Positions 35,237 through 47,054 of a DNA stretch of 64,000 nucleotides are shown one piece after another (position 1 is the first letter of the stretch; every line of letters starts with the position of its first letter). The stretch spans positions 26,092,191 through 26,156,190 of the forward strand of contig OY735205.1 of assembly GCA_963457665.1 (NCBI GenBank), read 5' to 3'. The DNA comes from Thysanoteuthis rhombus (Eukaryota; Mollusca; Cephalopoda; Oegopsida; Thysanoteuthidae). The notes beneath the pieces were generated by a model. The model was not told the origin of the DNA and made no database searches. It saw nothing but the letters and a program-made list of their open reading frames with translations. The translations under genes and the position numbers were made by a program.

Positions 35237-35308
35237 ATGGCAGCTGGAGGTGATTCCGAAATAGGAATTCGCAGACTGTTTTTAAAAGTGAAAGGTACAC
35301 TGACATAT
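35237..35308 (+). CDS. Candidate first coding exon of an unknown host gene
   Basis: An ATG at 35237 has A at -3 and G at +4. An in-frame TGA lies three codons upstream. The reading is MAAGGDSEIGIRRLFLKVKG then TLTY, 24 codons in all. It ends in phase 0 at a GTGAGT donor (35309-35314). The start context and donor are both good, and an Ala/Gly start of this kind is typical of conserved metazoan proteins. Upstream, CCATTGG at 35142 could be a CCAAT box in reverse. I do not recognise the protein and see no downstream exon, so this stays a candidate. Confidence 0.25.
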
Positions 35309-35489
35309 GTGAGTAACATTTGTCTCCATGAATAGGTAAGAAATGTATTTCAGATTCGTGCAGAGTAAATAAAAAGCTACATTTTGCTAGGTCTTACAAT
35401 GAATAAATTACATTTTCAGGTCAGCTGCTGTTTCTGTCGTTCAACAGCCACAGATTTTGTCCAGTGTGTTCCTTCTAGTGTAATTTTTT

Positions 35490-36295
35490 TACATTAACTC
35501 TGGCTCATTCGTCCGTTCGTTCTTCTCTCTCACTACCTTCCCAGCCTTTTTTTCTATTATTTCTTCCGTTGTTGGCCCTTTTGCTTTAATTTGTTACATT
35601 AGTCTAATTGTAATACTTCATCATTCTTTCGTTCATTTTTCCTTCATATGTATCTCCTGTCTCCTTCCTTTTCTTACGTCATTTATTTTTCATTTGTTAG
35701 TCCTTCAAACTTCTGTTTTGCTTTCCTTTTTCCATCCTTCCCATTTACGTACCCCGTTCCTTCTTTTTTCCCCCTTTTTCGTCTTTCTTCCTATTTTTCT
35801 TCTTTCCTCCATTTACTTTCATTCTATTCTTTTTTTCCCCTTTGTTTGCACTGTCTATACGTTTCTTGGTTTCCTTTATCGAATAATGTTTTTCTTTTTC
35901 TTGCTTTTTCTTTTTGAAATTTTATAATTTTTCTGATTACTTTATTAGTTTTTGTTTTTCCTGAACCAAGTATATAAAATATTTACTCATTTCTCGTTCA
36001 TTTTCTACATGAATCAGATTTTTCTTTAATTTTTTTGATTTTCATTTCCATTTCGTTAACATTCTCTCATTTTTTCAAAATCTACCTCATTATTTCATTC
36101 AATACCTCCTTGTTCTTACCTAATACCAACATTTTCCCTTCCATTTATCAGTTTACTTTCTCTTTTTTCATGATAGTCTTTTTTCCCATTTTCTTTCTAT
36201 CCTTTTTCTCTTCGTTTTTAAAACGTGATCATTTTTTTCTCTCTGTGATGACTTATTTTTCCTTTTTTTGTTTTCTCATAATTCTCCTTTCTCTG
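35490..36295. repeat. Long pyrimidine-rich strand
   Basis: About 800 bases in which the plus strand is strongly T plus C, with frequent TTCTTT, CCTTCC and TTTTTC. The overlapping open frames (35648-35917, 35694-35927, 36035-36307) owe their length to the lack of purines and are Phe, Leu and Ser strings, so I do not call them genes. Confidence 0.7.
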
Positions 36296-36299
36296 CATG

Positions 36300-37975
36300 A
36301 CGTCTGAAGCTATTGTTTAACTGTTTCAAAATGGATCCCTGTTTGAGCTGAGGTAAAAGTATTCATTTTTGTATTGTAATATTCTATTCAGTCAATTATT
36401 ACTATTCGAAGAATTGACCTAGTATGTTTAACCCAGATTCCTCTCATGCCAAGTCTGAGTTAAGCTTAGTGAATATTTACTGTGAACTGTTTCTGTTTGA
36501 ACAACCGTAGCAAACGAAGTATTAGAGGAATCTATCTTTTTTAAATGACTTCGTTTCTAGTTGTGTGTTATTTGTGTCTTTTTTCATGTCTTTGTGTGTT
36601 TCAGCATTCTTGACCATATCGTTTTGTTCACTGACTTGAAAACTGGTACTTTACAAGGCTTCTTTCTTTCATAAAAGCTTTTTTGACCTTTTTATGGACT
36701 TATTTTGATGGGTTTAATAATAAAATCTTGATTCTTTGAAATGTAGATGTGTTTTTCTACTCTATTTATCTGTTTTCCAATGGAAAACGTCAATAATGTC
36801 AGAAATAGAATTCAATTTGATCATACTTATTTTCTGATGGATTTTCTATTACATGGCTTCAAATTTTGACGCTACGTTTGTTCAATTATTGACTGTGATG
36901 TTGAGTTTTTCCTACTTTTTTATATAGTTTCCTCAGTTTACTCACTTCATTCGTTTCTTTTTTTGCCTTCTATCCACTTAGAACGAGATCAAATAAATGT
37001 GGTTTTAGGTCTGGAGGACCTTCTACTTTGACACCGATTCGATGCTCAATGACTTGTTCCAGTAGAGAGTGATTACAGGTCTAACATTTTTTTGATGTTA
37101 GCTTATATGGCAGTTATAGGAAAACGCCCTTTCACAAGTTTTAATTCACCTGATCTTTTTAACCACTTGGAAATCCCAGTTAAGATATCAATCAAGAGCA
37201 CAGGAGTTGATTTTTGTCTTTTGGAAGGGCATTAGTACTAAATGACTGCAAACAAGCCCAACTGGAGTTCGATCTCTGTTTGCAGGTTTCACTCTAGTTT
37301 TTTGTGTACCATTACATCGTATCTTAACTGCACTTGTTATATTATGATAATAAGAAAAGGTGATAAGCATATATCTATTTACTCGTTTTTATCCTGCAAC
37401 CAAGTACAAGGTTGTTTAGGCGCCATTTTTGATTCCAACATGGCTGTTTCTTCTGGTTAGTGTGAAGTCAGCAATATCTGTCTCAACACTGGTCAATAAC
37501 CCTAACGAAGGCGCGTAAACTGTCCTTTCATTTACCCATAGCATGTTGGAGCAGGTGAAAAGATGAATTTATGCCTCTTCCAACCGCATTTATGCGGAGA
37601 TGACACAGACTCTCAAGGAAGCTGATTTGCTAATCTTTGTATCCATTCCATTCAAAAGTGTTATTCCAAAACAATCTGCATTGCTCAGTTTTAATCAGTT
37701 GCTTCATTATCAATGTACGTTATTATCTGTTTAAAAATAATATGTATAAGACCTATCAACAAATAGATCAATAAAAATGCCTGACAGTGTACAAACTGTA
37801 CGTAAAATTATTTGAGGGACGGAAGAAAGTATTTGTTATTGCAAAAGAATTGAGGGTAAAATGACAGGAAAATGGGAAATCAATATTTGTATTCATTTTG
37901 CAAACTCTTTTGTTTTCACTGATGGATTAGATTTCGTGTCTTGAATGTTGATATATCATGGAATCGATGTCTTCA
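36300..37975. other. No recognisable gene
   Basis: GGAGTTCGATCTCTG at about 37262 resembles a B box, but no A box is found at the right distance. The rest is unassigned. Confidence 0.4.
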
Positions 37976-37979
37976 CATA

Positions 37980-38016
37980 AGTATATATATATATGTATAT
38001 GTATATATATATATGT

Positions 38017-38060
<44 letters not shown>
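37980..38060. repeat. (TA)n-(TG)n microsatellite
   Basis: TA tract with ATGT interruptions, then pure TG at 38019-38060. Confidence 0.95.
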
Positions 38061-38061
<1 letters not shown>

Positions 38062-38188
38062 ACTGGAACGCATTATCAAATGTTTATGGATATTTCAACT
38101 GGGGAGGGGGTCTTTAAAAATGTACAGTTGTGGGTATAGGAAAACATCCCGATGCATGCAATCGATATGCAGTATTATTTGTTGGCTC

Positions 38189-38257
38189 TCTCTCTCTCTC
38201 TCTCACTCTCTCTCCCCTTCGTCTCTCATTAAATATATATATATATATATATATATA

Positions 38258-38310
<53 letters not shown>

Positions 38311-38331
38311 GAGTGTGTGTGTGTGTGTTTG

Positions 38332-38364
<33 letters not shown>

Positions 38365-38392
38365 GTGTGTGTGTGTGTGTGTGGATCTCTCT
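38189..38392. repeat. Compound (CT)n-(TA)n-(CA)n-(TA)n-(TG)n-(TA)n-(TG)n with inverted symmetry
   Basis: The CT tract is followed by TATATACAAACACACAC, a central TA tract, then GTGTGTGTTTGTATATA. The left and right parts are reverse complements around the central TA. Confidence 0.95.
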
Positions 38393-38394
38393 TC

Positions 38395-39415
38395 TTATAT
38401 GTACACAGATATAATGAATATGAGAGTATGGATCAATATAGCATATGCTTACTCGTCTTAAAGTTGATATTTCTGTCAATGTTGTTGCTTAAAACTTGAC
38501 TGATATTTGGATTTTATTTTTTCTTTCATCTTTCAGAATTCAAGTTTGGATTTTAGGCTCAACTACATATGTAGTGATTGGGTCGATTTGCTATTGACAA
38601 ATATTGTGCATCTTCTCTCAATGTTATCGTTTCATTTTTTTGAAAACTTTTATGCCGATATCAAAATATAACGTACAAAGAGTTCAACGAATACTTATTG
38701 TTTTGCATAAATTTACTATAGAATAATCATTTTTCCACCATTCTCGTTATGTGACCATCTCCTTGCCATCTGAGTTTCCTTATAGATTCAATCCATTCAT
38801 TAAGTTCCAAGATCCAGCTTTGTTTTAGCAACACCAATCATACTAAGATTAGCCAACTGCATACCCTCCAATCAATGGATCCCCGTACCCAAGCAATTAA
38901 AATATTTAACAAAACAAATTTAAAAAAAAATCGCTCAAGCTTTATGGATAATTCTCATAAGTTCATGACAGAAATGAAGATATGTATGATAGTAATTTCT
39001 TGATAGATAGACGTATAAATATGAGGAAAATGCTTACGGTATCTTCTGCTGATAAATGATTTATAACTAACAGCAAGCAAACTATCTCCACTTTTATAAT
39101 AGAAAAACATAACAATCAATGAAGAAAAGAAAAAAAAGAGAAAGAAAATATATGTTAATAGAATGAGAGAAATATCCTACACCCTAAAAAACCGTATCAA
39201 AGAGAGATCTAAAAAATATCAAATCATTACCGAGATGAAGCCAAAACAGGAGAGAAAGATTACCGTGTTGGTGTAGCAAATATTTCACACCATCATTTTT
39301 TCAGCTTTACTCAATCTCAAAATAATCTTTAATGCTGAATGTATCGAGCAATCCATTGAATAAATACTGACATTGATTAGTATACTATATCATGTTGTAT
39401 TCTTGATTTGTATTA
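38395..39415. other. No recognisable gene
   Basis: AT-rich. Short A-runs lie at 38923 and 39125-39150. Confidence 0.45.
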
Positions 39416-39420
39416 TATAC

Positions 39421-39502
39421 ATATGTGTGTGAATGTGCGTGAGCGTGCATGCGTGTGTGCACGTTTGTTTGAGTGCAATTGTGTTCGTGTGTGTGTGTGT
39501 GT
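39421..39502. repeat. (TG)n-rich tract
   Basis: Interrupted TG repeat that ends just before the tandem array. Confidence 0.9.
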
Positions 39503-39519
39503 GTTCTATTTATCTGCTG

Positions 39520-41060
39520 TGCCACCACAGCTGAATTTGACACAAGGTCAGGCTTAACATTGCGAAAATAGGAGACACCCTTCTAAAAATGACTCCAGTC
39601 GACGCGGCTATGGCTGCCAAGCGCTCTGTAGAAGCTAGACAACATCCGCCACGAAAGCGTCCATCAGGGGACCTGCTCCTTTGAGTGCAATGGTGCACTG
39701 CTGCCCCGGGGTAACGGGTCCCCTGCAGTTGGGCCGAGTAATAATGGGAGAGCCGAAGGACGAGTCCAAAGGCTCCCCGATGCGCTTAGCAAACGCAGCC
39801 TCAGTCAAACCTCATTGGCTAACGCTTGCACCGGCGCACTCGGTCTTTAATGTCAACCCACTCACAATCTCAGGCTCATTCGACGGGCTAGTGTCAGTAA
39901 CTCTGCTTCGGGCTCTGCCGTGGAACAGGTACTACACTTTGATCCTGGAGAACATCCCAGAAAATGGGGTGCATGTTCTATTTATGTATTCTCCCACCAA
40001 GGCGGAATTTGACACAAGGTCGGGCATAACACGGGGAAAATAGGAGTCACCCTTCCAAAAATGGCACCAGCCGACGCAGCTACCGTTGAAAAGCGCATCG
40101 CGATAGCTAGACAACCTCTGCCACGAAAGCGTCCACCAGGAGACCTGTTCCTTTAGCTGCAATGGAGCAGTGCTGCCCCAGGGAAACAGAGACCCTTCAG
40201 CAAGGCTGAGTAATAATGGAAGAGCCGAAGGCTCCCTGATGCGCGTAGCAAACGCAGCCTCAGTAAAATCTCATTGGCTAACGCTTGCACCGGCGAACTC
40301 AGTTTTTGACACACACTCCCTCTCCGGCTCACTCGACAGGCAAGTGTCAGTACCGACTCCTCGGTCTATTATGGGGAACAGATACTACACTTTGATCCAT
40401 GGGAACATACCAGAAAATGAGGCACGTGTTGGATTTATTTGATTTTAAGTGCAATGGAGCAGTGCTGCCCCGGGGAAACAAAGACCCTTTAGCCAGGCTC
40501 TCCGGCCTATTCAGCAGGCAAGTGTCAGTACCGACTCCTTGGTCTATGCTGTGGAACAGATACTACACTTTGATCCTGAAGAACATGTATTTAATCACTG
40601 TCCCACAACAGCAATATGTTACACAAGGTCAGGATTAACGTGGGAACAAATAGGAGGAACACTTCCAAAAATGGCTCCAGCCGACGCAGTTACCGTTGAA
40701 AAGCTCATCGTAATGACTAGACAACGTCAACCGCGGAAGCATCCACCAGGGGACCTGCTCCTTTAAGTGCAATGGAGCAGTGCTTACCCGGGAAAACAGA
40801 GACCCTGCAGCTGGGCCAAGTAATAATGGGAGAGCCGAAGGACTAATCCGAAAGCTCCCCAATGCGCTTAGCAAACGCAGACTCAGTTAAACCTCATTGG
40901 CTAACGCTTGCACCGGCGCACTTGGACTTTGACACACACTCCCTCTCCAGCCAATCCGACAGGTAAGTGTCAGTACCGACTCCTCGGTCTATTGTGGGGA
41001 ACAGTTACTACACTTTGATCCTGATGAACAGGTCAGAAAAAGAGGGTGCGTGTTTCTATA
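39520..41060. repeat. GC-richer tandem array, unit about 472 bases, with deleted middle units
   Basis: The landmark TGCAATGG starts at 39686, 40158, 40450 and 40768, giving spacings of 472, 292 and 318. The landmark CACAAGGTC starts at 39541, 40013 and 40622. Other blocks repeated in order are GCTAACGCTTGCACCGGCG, CTCACTCGACAGGC-AGTGTC and TACTACACTTTGATCC. The shorter spacings come from deletions, not new sequence. The composition is clearly richer in G and C than the flanks. One frame (40449-40766) includes WEQIGGTLPKMAPADAVTVE; in the other units one base fewer gives a stop. It may therefore descend from coding sequence, but I know no family for it. Confidence 0.8.
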
Positions 41061-41130
41061 TCAGTCATCATGTGCTTTCAAGTATGGAGCATAAGCGATG
41101 AAATATTTGTTTATGTTCGACTCTAGTGTA
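41061..41130. other. Right edge of the tandem array
   Basis: The last unit fades out near 41060 before the TA tract. Confidence 0.4.
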
Positions 41131-41132
41131 AT

Positions 41133-41135
<3 letters not shown>

Positions 41136-41187
<52 letters not shown>
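41136..41187. repeat. (TA)n microsatellite
   Basis: Pure TA tract just past the GC-richer array. Confidence 0.95.
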
Positions 41188-41189
<2 letters not shown>

Positions 41190-41299
41190 CATTACATTTT
41201 TGTTCGAAATACTAAACTTGAAAACTGATGTGTTGGTGCGTCTGAGAAGTTAGAGAATACATTGAATAGATAGAAAGATGGGAAGATGAATAGATTGGA

Positions 41300-41493
41300 A
41301 CAGACTGCGATAGATAGATAGATAGATAGATAGATAAATAGATAGCCAGATAGATAGATAGATAGATATATAAGAAGGGGGAATAGAGGACAGAACAGGA
41401 TGGCCTAAATAGAGGGATAAATATATTTGAAGGGACCGTGGTAGATAGATAGAGCCATGTATAGATCAATATATAGATCAATACATAGATCAA

Positions 41494-41539
<46 letters not shown>

Positions 41540-41590
41540 AACATATTATGATAGATATATAAGATAAATAGATAGATAGATAGATAAACA
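41300..41590. repeat. (GATA)n arrays with (TA)n
   Basis: GATA at 41308-41367 and 41567-41586, CAATATATAGAT units at 41466-41497, and (TA)n at 41498-41537. The long Tyr-Leu-Ser-Ile frame on the minus strand is an artefact. Confidence 0.9.
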
Positions 41591-41594
41591 AGCT

Positions 41595-42655
41595 CGGCAA
41601 TAAAACCCTCGCCAATCATGTAAACCGCCTTAAACTCAAAATCTGACTATTCTTCTGGACAGCACAGTATCAATGTTGAACAACAGTTCTAATCCATTAA
41701 CAAGTTAGTTGAGTTTTTCATCACATTCAAAAACAGTCGATAATATTCTTTCATTTCTTTCCTATTATTTTCCGTAAAATAAAACTCATGGAAATAGCGG
41801 AGAGAAGGCCTTGACTGAAGGCTGCAAGAAGCACTTAACAACTTTTTGACACGATATTTTTTCTTATTTCTTTCTCTCAATTTAAACAACATCAATGCTT
41901 TGAAGTGATTCCTTTTCTGATAACAGAATTTTCGAAGAATTTTTTGCAACATTCTATTCGCGAAGATATATTTTTTTTCATCTATTTTTTTCTCTTCACA
42001 GGAACCTTCAATTTAAATTCTTTTCTTAAGGATGATATTCTAATTATAAAAACGTAAAGATTGTGAAGATTGCCTCAGACCAGTTTCTTTCAACAATTCT
42101 TCCCTCGTATTTTTATTTGTCGGCTCAGATTTGCTCAAGGTTAGATTTACAAGTTGTAAGATTTTTACTCTACAAATTTCTCAGTGGGGATTCTTGAAAA
42201 CATATGTTTACCGATATCTCTATATAAACTAGCAGAATATCCTGTCTCTCAAGGGTTTTTAAGTATCTGAAATGAACACTAAAGATGACGTTGACTATTT
42301 CCATGGGTCCAGGAATGTTGATACTATTGGAATTGTCGCTTCCAACCAATAAATCCGTAGCTAAGCGATAAAAGAATAATTTTACACAACAAATATATTT
42401 TTTCAAACAAAACCCTTTCTTTGTCAATGCTCTTAAATCATTGGCGAATAATAATCACATAGATCAATAAGGATGAATAGAAAAATGTGGATAAAAATTC
42501 AATAATAACTACACCACCATAAATATCAAACCATGATAAATTTTCTCAGAAGTTGGCAAAAATATTCTCTCAAAATTACATTGCACATTTCTTTCTGTAT
42601 AATACTATTATCTCATCGAATAAGATAATCTTTAGAATTATTTGAGTGTTTTTTC
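41595..42655. other. No recognisable gene
   Basis: The minus-strand frames 41952-41689 and 42427-42170 carry no motif that I know. Confidence 0.45.
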
Positions 42656-42689
42656 TAGAAGTGAGCATAAAAATATTATCTAATTGCTG

Positions 42690-43280
42690 AAAAGTCCAAG
42701 GACGATGAATCTTCATGAAATTCTCAAAAGAAGAAAAAAACAAACGAATAATTTCATTAAGTTGACAAGCTCTCAGTAGGACCAACTCGCCTTTCAGGAG
42801 CAAGAAAACCCCACTAGTCCTAAAAAGAAAGGGGATGAACTAATGCATCTTCTTGATAGTCACCCATGGAGCTGAAACATGGGACCTAACCGATTGACTG
42901 ACTGGCCCTCAAAACGGAGAACAATGCAACGTGCGCATGGGAAATTCGTACTCAACCTCAATCAGAGGGATCATAAGACAACACAGTATATTATAGAAGA
43001 GACTTGAGTCCGAGATTGCAAATAAACCATTTTAAAACTCAAATCGCAATGGGCTGGGTATTTTGCACGAACGTTAGACCGACAGACATCATCTCACGAA
43101 TGGATCCCCAGAGACCATATGTGAAATACTGGCCGACAGAAAGTAAGATGGTGAGCAAAACTAGACAAATTCAGAAAGTACTGGCTCAGCGATGCCCATC
43201 ATAGAGCGGTCTAGTGAATCATGGGGAGATTCTATATCCAACAATGGACGTTAAAAAGCTGATGATGATGATGACATGAA
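42690..43280 (+). mobile_element. RTE-like LINE 3' portion, decayed, with GAT tail
   Basis: Blocks match the 25.2 kb copy in order: CTTCATGAAATTCTCAAAAG, AAACCCCACTAGTCCTAAAA, GATAGTCACCCATGGAGCTG, CATGGGACCTAACC, GGATCCCCAGAGACCATATG and GGGAGATTCTATATCC. It ends in GTTAAAAAGCTGATGATGATGATGAC. The frame is broken throughout. The 5' side is truncated in the thumb. Confidence 0.75.
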
Positions 43281-43284
43281 AAGC

Positions 43285-43780
43285 TATATTAGATAATAAT
43301 TAGAACACTTCACCTCTTTTTTTTTAGTAATACTTTTCCGTAAAAAACAGTTGATCCGAAAAGAGAAACATTTGGAAACGAGGAATTAGACAAGTGATGA
43401 TCTGTAATTGTACAAGGAATGAAAGCTTCAAGTACAGCTTGACATTTTCTGTACATTTAAACAAAAATGATTACTGATATTCCCGAGTGCAAAATTTCGC
43501 TTGACACCATTCTTTGCTTTTACAAAATGGTGAAAAGCAAAAATAGCGTTCTGCATTTTATTGCAAACATACGTTCTAGAGCCACTACACACTCTCCCCT
43601 CTCTCTTTCTCTCTTCCACCCACATCTTAGTCTCCCCAATATGATGCCCATCGGTTGTCTAAGATTCGTGCAAAATGACCCCCTTGATGGTTCAATGCTT
43701 AGATCTACCAGCATGGCATTCCTCCCAGAATCCTATGGCACAATCATAACGGTTGTGACTTTGAAAAGATGTCAACTTAT
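43285..43780. other. No recognisable gene
   Basis: The frames at 43467-43796 and on the opposite strand are short and unassigned. Confidence 0.4.
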
Positions 43781-44270
43781 CTCAAAAGATGATTGAGGCC
43801 GCTGAAAAACATGAGCAGCAGAAAAATGGAATAGCAAAGCCCGTTAGCCTTCGAATCCTTGGATGAAGAATTCGAAGTAACAATATCCAGAGAACTGGTA
43901 CCATAAAGGGACTCTAGGGATCCAAATGAGTACTGATCGGAATAGGAGGTTGTGGGATGCTGTGCAAGTAAGAAAAAAAAGGCTACGGCGCAAGAGGTTA
44001 TGCAAGGCCGAGCTGGGCAAGGGTCCTTTACAATCCCCCAAATAGATACAATGGGGAATGTAGGGTGCAACCAAGGTTAGGACAGGAGAACGATGGTGGA
44101 CGAGACGAGGTTTTGCCAGCCAATGGCAATGAAGTATCAGGTAGCTCGGGCAAGATGACAGATTGCAGTTGAAGTTGGATGCAGAGGATTCGCAGACCTT
44201 TTTTTGTCAGAACCTCCAACGTGCTAAGAATTGAAGAAAAAGGAAGGGAGTGACACTCTCAGTATCAACG
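43780..44270 (+). mobile_element. Possible retroelement C-terminal remnant (EVGCRGF block)
   Basis: Positions 44128-44230 read KYQVARAR, a stop, then QIAVEVGCRGFADLFLSEPP. An EVG-RGF block after a KY--L-RA-like segment is a recurring ending of retroelement proteins in animals, here with stops. The upstream part is more GC-rich than the flanks, but I cannot read an RT in it. Confidence 0.3.
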
Positions 44271-44274
44271 AAAT

Positions 44275-45840
44275 AGCAGAGAGTTCCTCAAATTGGTTGT
44301 CGTTCAAGAGGTGTAAGAAGTTGGAAGGCCTGAAACACCCAAGAATCCCACTGTGTCAAGAATAGGACATCAGCAGATGACTATTCTAACAGTTTAGCTG
44401 CCTTATTTTCACAAACGTATATTGTAGCCAGAGATTTTGGAATAAGGTACTTGCAAATTGTGCTGTTAGAGAATATGGGGGACTGGAGATCATTGGAAAA
44501 ACGGGCAGGCTGAATCACTTCCTTTAATTTGTTTTTTCACAATTAGATGGTGCCAGTGTAAGCCTCATTGTGAAAAGAAAAGATCGGATATTTTTCCTAC
44601 TAATCATACGTGTTCTGAGCATGAAAGTTTTCCACTGTTCGTAATTTTTTCACATTGAGAAACGAACGCTGAGTCCATGCTGTAATGTGCAGTTGATGAT
44701 GGTGCAGTCTATGTTCATTAGAAGTTCCAATCGACAGTGTATATGAACTTCATTCCAAGCAACTTCTCTCCAAAATTATTCAGGAAATGGAATGTGAATA
44801 TACCCACGTATCTATGAATGGTCGGTGAACTGTAAGTGTGTCTACTTGGTACAAATTATTATCATGCTATTGTGGCAGAGGGAAAGAAATGACAAAACAA
44901 ACTTTTCAAAACTCAACAAGTGTTCACAGAAACAAGAAAATTGGGAAAGGAATCAGAAAAATAAAACTTGTGAAAAATTTTTCAAGTATGGATAGAACTT
45001 TAGTCCAATTCAAAGTCTGGTGAGAATGGACAGAAGAATTTTATTTTGCTTGTCATTGCGTCCCAGAAAACGTTAGGGATTATTTTATTCACCGAAATTG
45101 TACGTACGATGAATCTGAATTAGACTATCAATCGTCTAATATAAGGAATCAAACTGATAATTTGATCTTTGGGGGCTAAAATTTGCTATTGATGTCGTTT
45201 TGAAGTGCTTTTCCATTTTATTAGGAAAGGGGCGTCAATTGGATTTTCTTTTGTGTCCTCATTATTTTTCCATATTCATTCTTTCATCTTCCAGCTTATT
45301 CCTACCTGGCGGTCTTTATATTCCTCAAAATTGTCCGATACATTCCTAATAACTGATAATACTTGAGACTTGTTTAAAATGTTATATTTCTCAAATATAT
45401 CCAAGTATTCATCTCATCTGCAGCAAGGGGAGTAATCCGTCCAATCATGTTGTACCAACAATCCCTACCGTTTGGATAGGCTATGGCACTTTTTCTGATT
45501 TTATGTCGTAATACAATGAAGTTACTGGATGAATATTCTATTGAAACATCCAAAGGAAGTGTGATTTTTGTAGTCACTTTTGCGTTTTCTCGGATTATTT
45601 TCACTAGAAATGACGGCAATCTTAGAGAAACGTGCCCCAACTAAGGCTGTCTCAGTTACATTAGACATTGGAACTGTGAAAATATCGATTGAAAACATAA
45701 GCGGGAGAAGAAAAATCCGACTTACAATACTGAAATCTACACGAAAAAATATTACTATATAATATTATTATAAGTATAACTCTAAAAATTTCTATCCCTG
45801 AGATGTTATCAAGATTCCAACATAGATTATCACAGTTATT
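44275..45840. other. No recognisable gene
   Basis: Unassigned. No repeat match was found. Confidence 0.4.
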
Positions 45841-46030
45841 ACATGTCAGCGTGAGGTCAGGGGTCAATCCCAGCGACTGGAGCAATGTAACCCAGTGCAA
45901 CCTGACACATCAGACTTGGAACAGTGATGGACACTTTTATTAGTACTGACTACCCGAACCCCCATCAGTACGTTATGTGACAGCGTAGCAGGGCATGGCT
46001 TGACAGTGCACACTGTTCACAAGATCAAGA
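45815..46030 (+). repeat. Possible tRNA-derived repeat
   Basis: Positions 45855-45875 read GGTCAGGGGTCAATCCCAGCG, a B-box-like stretch. ATCACAGTTATTACATG upstream could be an eroded A box. The following 150 bases are more GC-rich than the flanks. No second copy is present. Confidence 0.25.
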
Positions 46031-46300
46031 ATATACCACCCGTTCTTAATATACCACCGATCCTAAGAGACCCAGTCACATAGCTTAGTTTAGGTGGGGT
46101 CGATGTGCTCAAAGAGGGACTGATCAAACATAACACCAATATTATCACGGAAAAAACGACACTATACATAACAACCTATGGATATATCCCATAAACATAG
46201 ATATATAAATTGTTCTTCATTACCTTTTCAGTGTTGTTTTAATTATCTTACTCTGCTGTGTTACTTGTAAGTACATCAAGTAAACTACAGGCATATGTGT

Positions 46301-46369
<69 letters not shown>

Positions 46370-46370
46370 G
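46301..46370. repeat. (ATC)n microsatellite, tail of the RTE-like copy
   Basis: A pure ATC array (GAT on the minus strand) that abuts the 3' end of the minus-strand RTE-like copy. The poly-Asp frame read through it is an artefact. Confidence 0.95.
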
Positions 46371-46820
46371 CTAGTCTTGTATTGTCCATTGTTGGACTCT
46401 GCCATCATGGGTGTTGAGGAGCCCATACTTTCTGAACTCGTCTAATCTATCATGTCATCTTATCTGCTGCCAGCCTTGGTTTCACGTGTGATATCTGGGG
46501 ATCCATGTTGCGAGTTGTGGTGTCCAGTGGTTGTCCGACATTCTTGCAACAGGATCAGTCCATTACTGTTTAAGTTTTCTAATGGATCTTATGTTGTCTC
46601 GGACACTTGTTCTCTCCCTCATTTATTGCACCGTCTTGTGACCCCCCCAATGTAATCTTGAGCGTGATTCTTTCATGGGCATATTGCATGGATCTCTGTT
46701 TGAGTGTCAGTCTTGGTATTAGGTTCCATGTTTCAGCTCCATATTTGACTATCAGTGGTGTTGCACCGTTTGTTCGTTTAAACTCAGCAAAACCACCTTT
46801 GATAACAGCAGACTTAGTCA
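46371..46820 (-). mobile_element. RTE-like LINE 3' portion, minus strand
   Basis: On the minus strand, going left from 46820, the blocks are TNGATPLIVKYGAETWNLIPR, LTLKQRSMQYAHERITLKI (an open frame from 46821), DGAINEGE and then the complement of the terminal block (TCCAACAATGGACAA). It then runs into (GAT)n. The order TYGAETW, L-L-SMQ, AHERI is that of the 25.4 kb copy, so strand and family are clear. It is 5'-truncated before the thumb. Confidence 0.75.
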
Positions 46821-46824
46821 CTCA

Positions 46825-47050
46825 ATAGAAGTTGTCACATGAACAAGATCTTCCTGCAGCATGTAGTGTTGTGATGATCAATTAAATATTGAAATAGAAG
46901 TGAACAATGAAAGAGTTATTTTTCTCTCCGTTTGTTGGGCAAATCTCACGAGAAGTCCGAATGATCAAACGAACAATCGTCAATGCTAAACATAAATTAG
47001 CAGAAATTGACATTGCAGATCGAAATAAAAACATCTTGGGGGTGTGAAAG
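46825..47050. other. No recognisable feature
   Basis: Unassigned spacer. Confidence 0.4.
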
Positions 47051-47054
47051 ATAC

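Noticed and set aside
35648..36307. Phe- and Ser-rich frames that resemble membrane proteins
   Set aside because: Their hydrophobicity comes from the T/C-rich strand. No start context or motif supports them.
37255..37275. B-box-like GGAGTTCGATCTCTG as a SINE
   Set aside because: No A box at the right spacing and no second copy.
46220..46426. Poly-Asp frame on the minus strand
   Set aside because: Reads the ATC microsatellite that tails the RTE-like copy.
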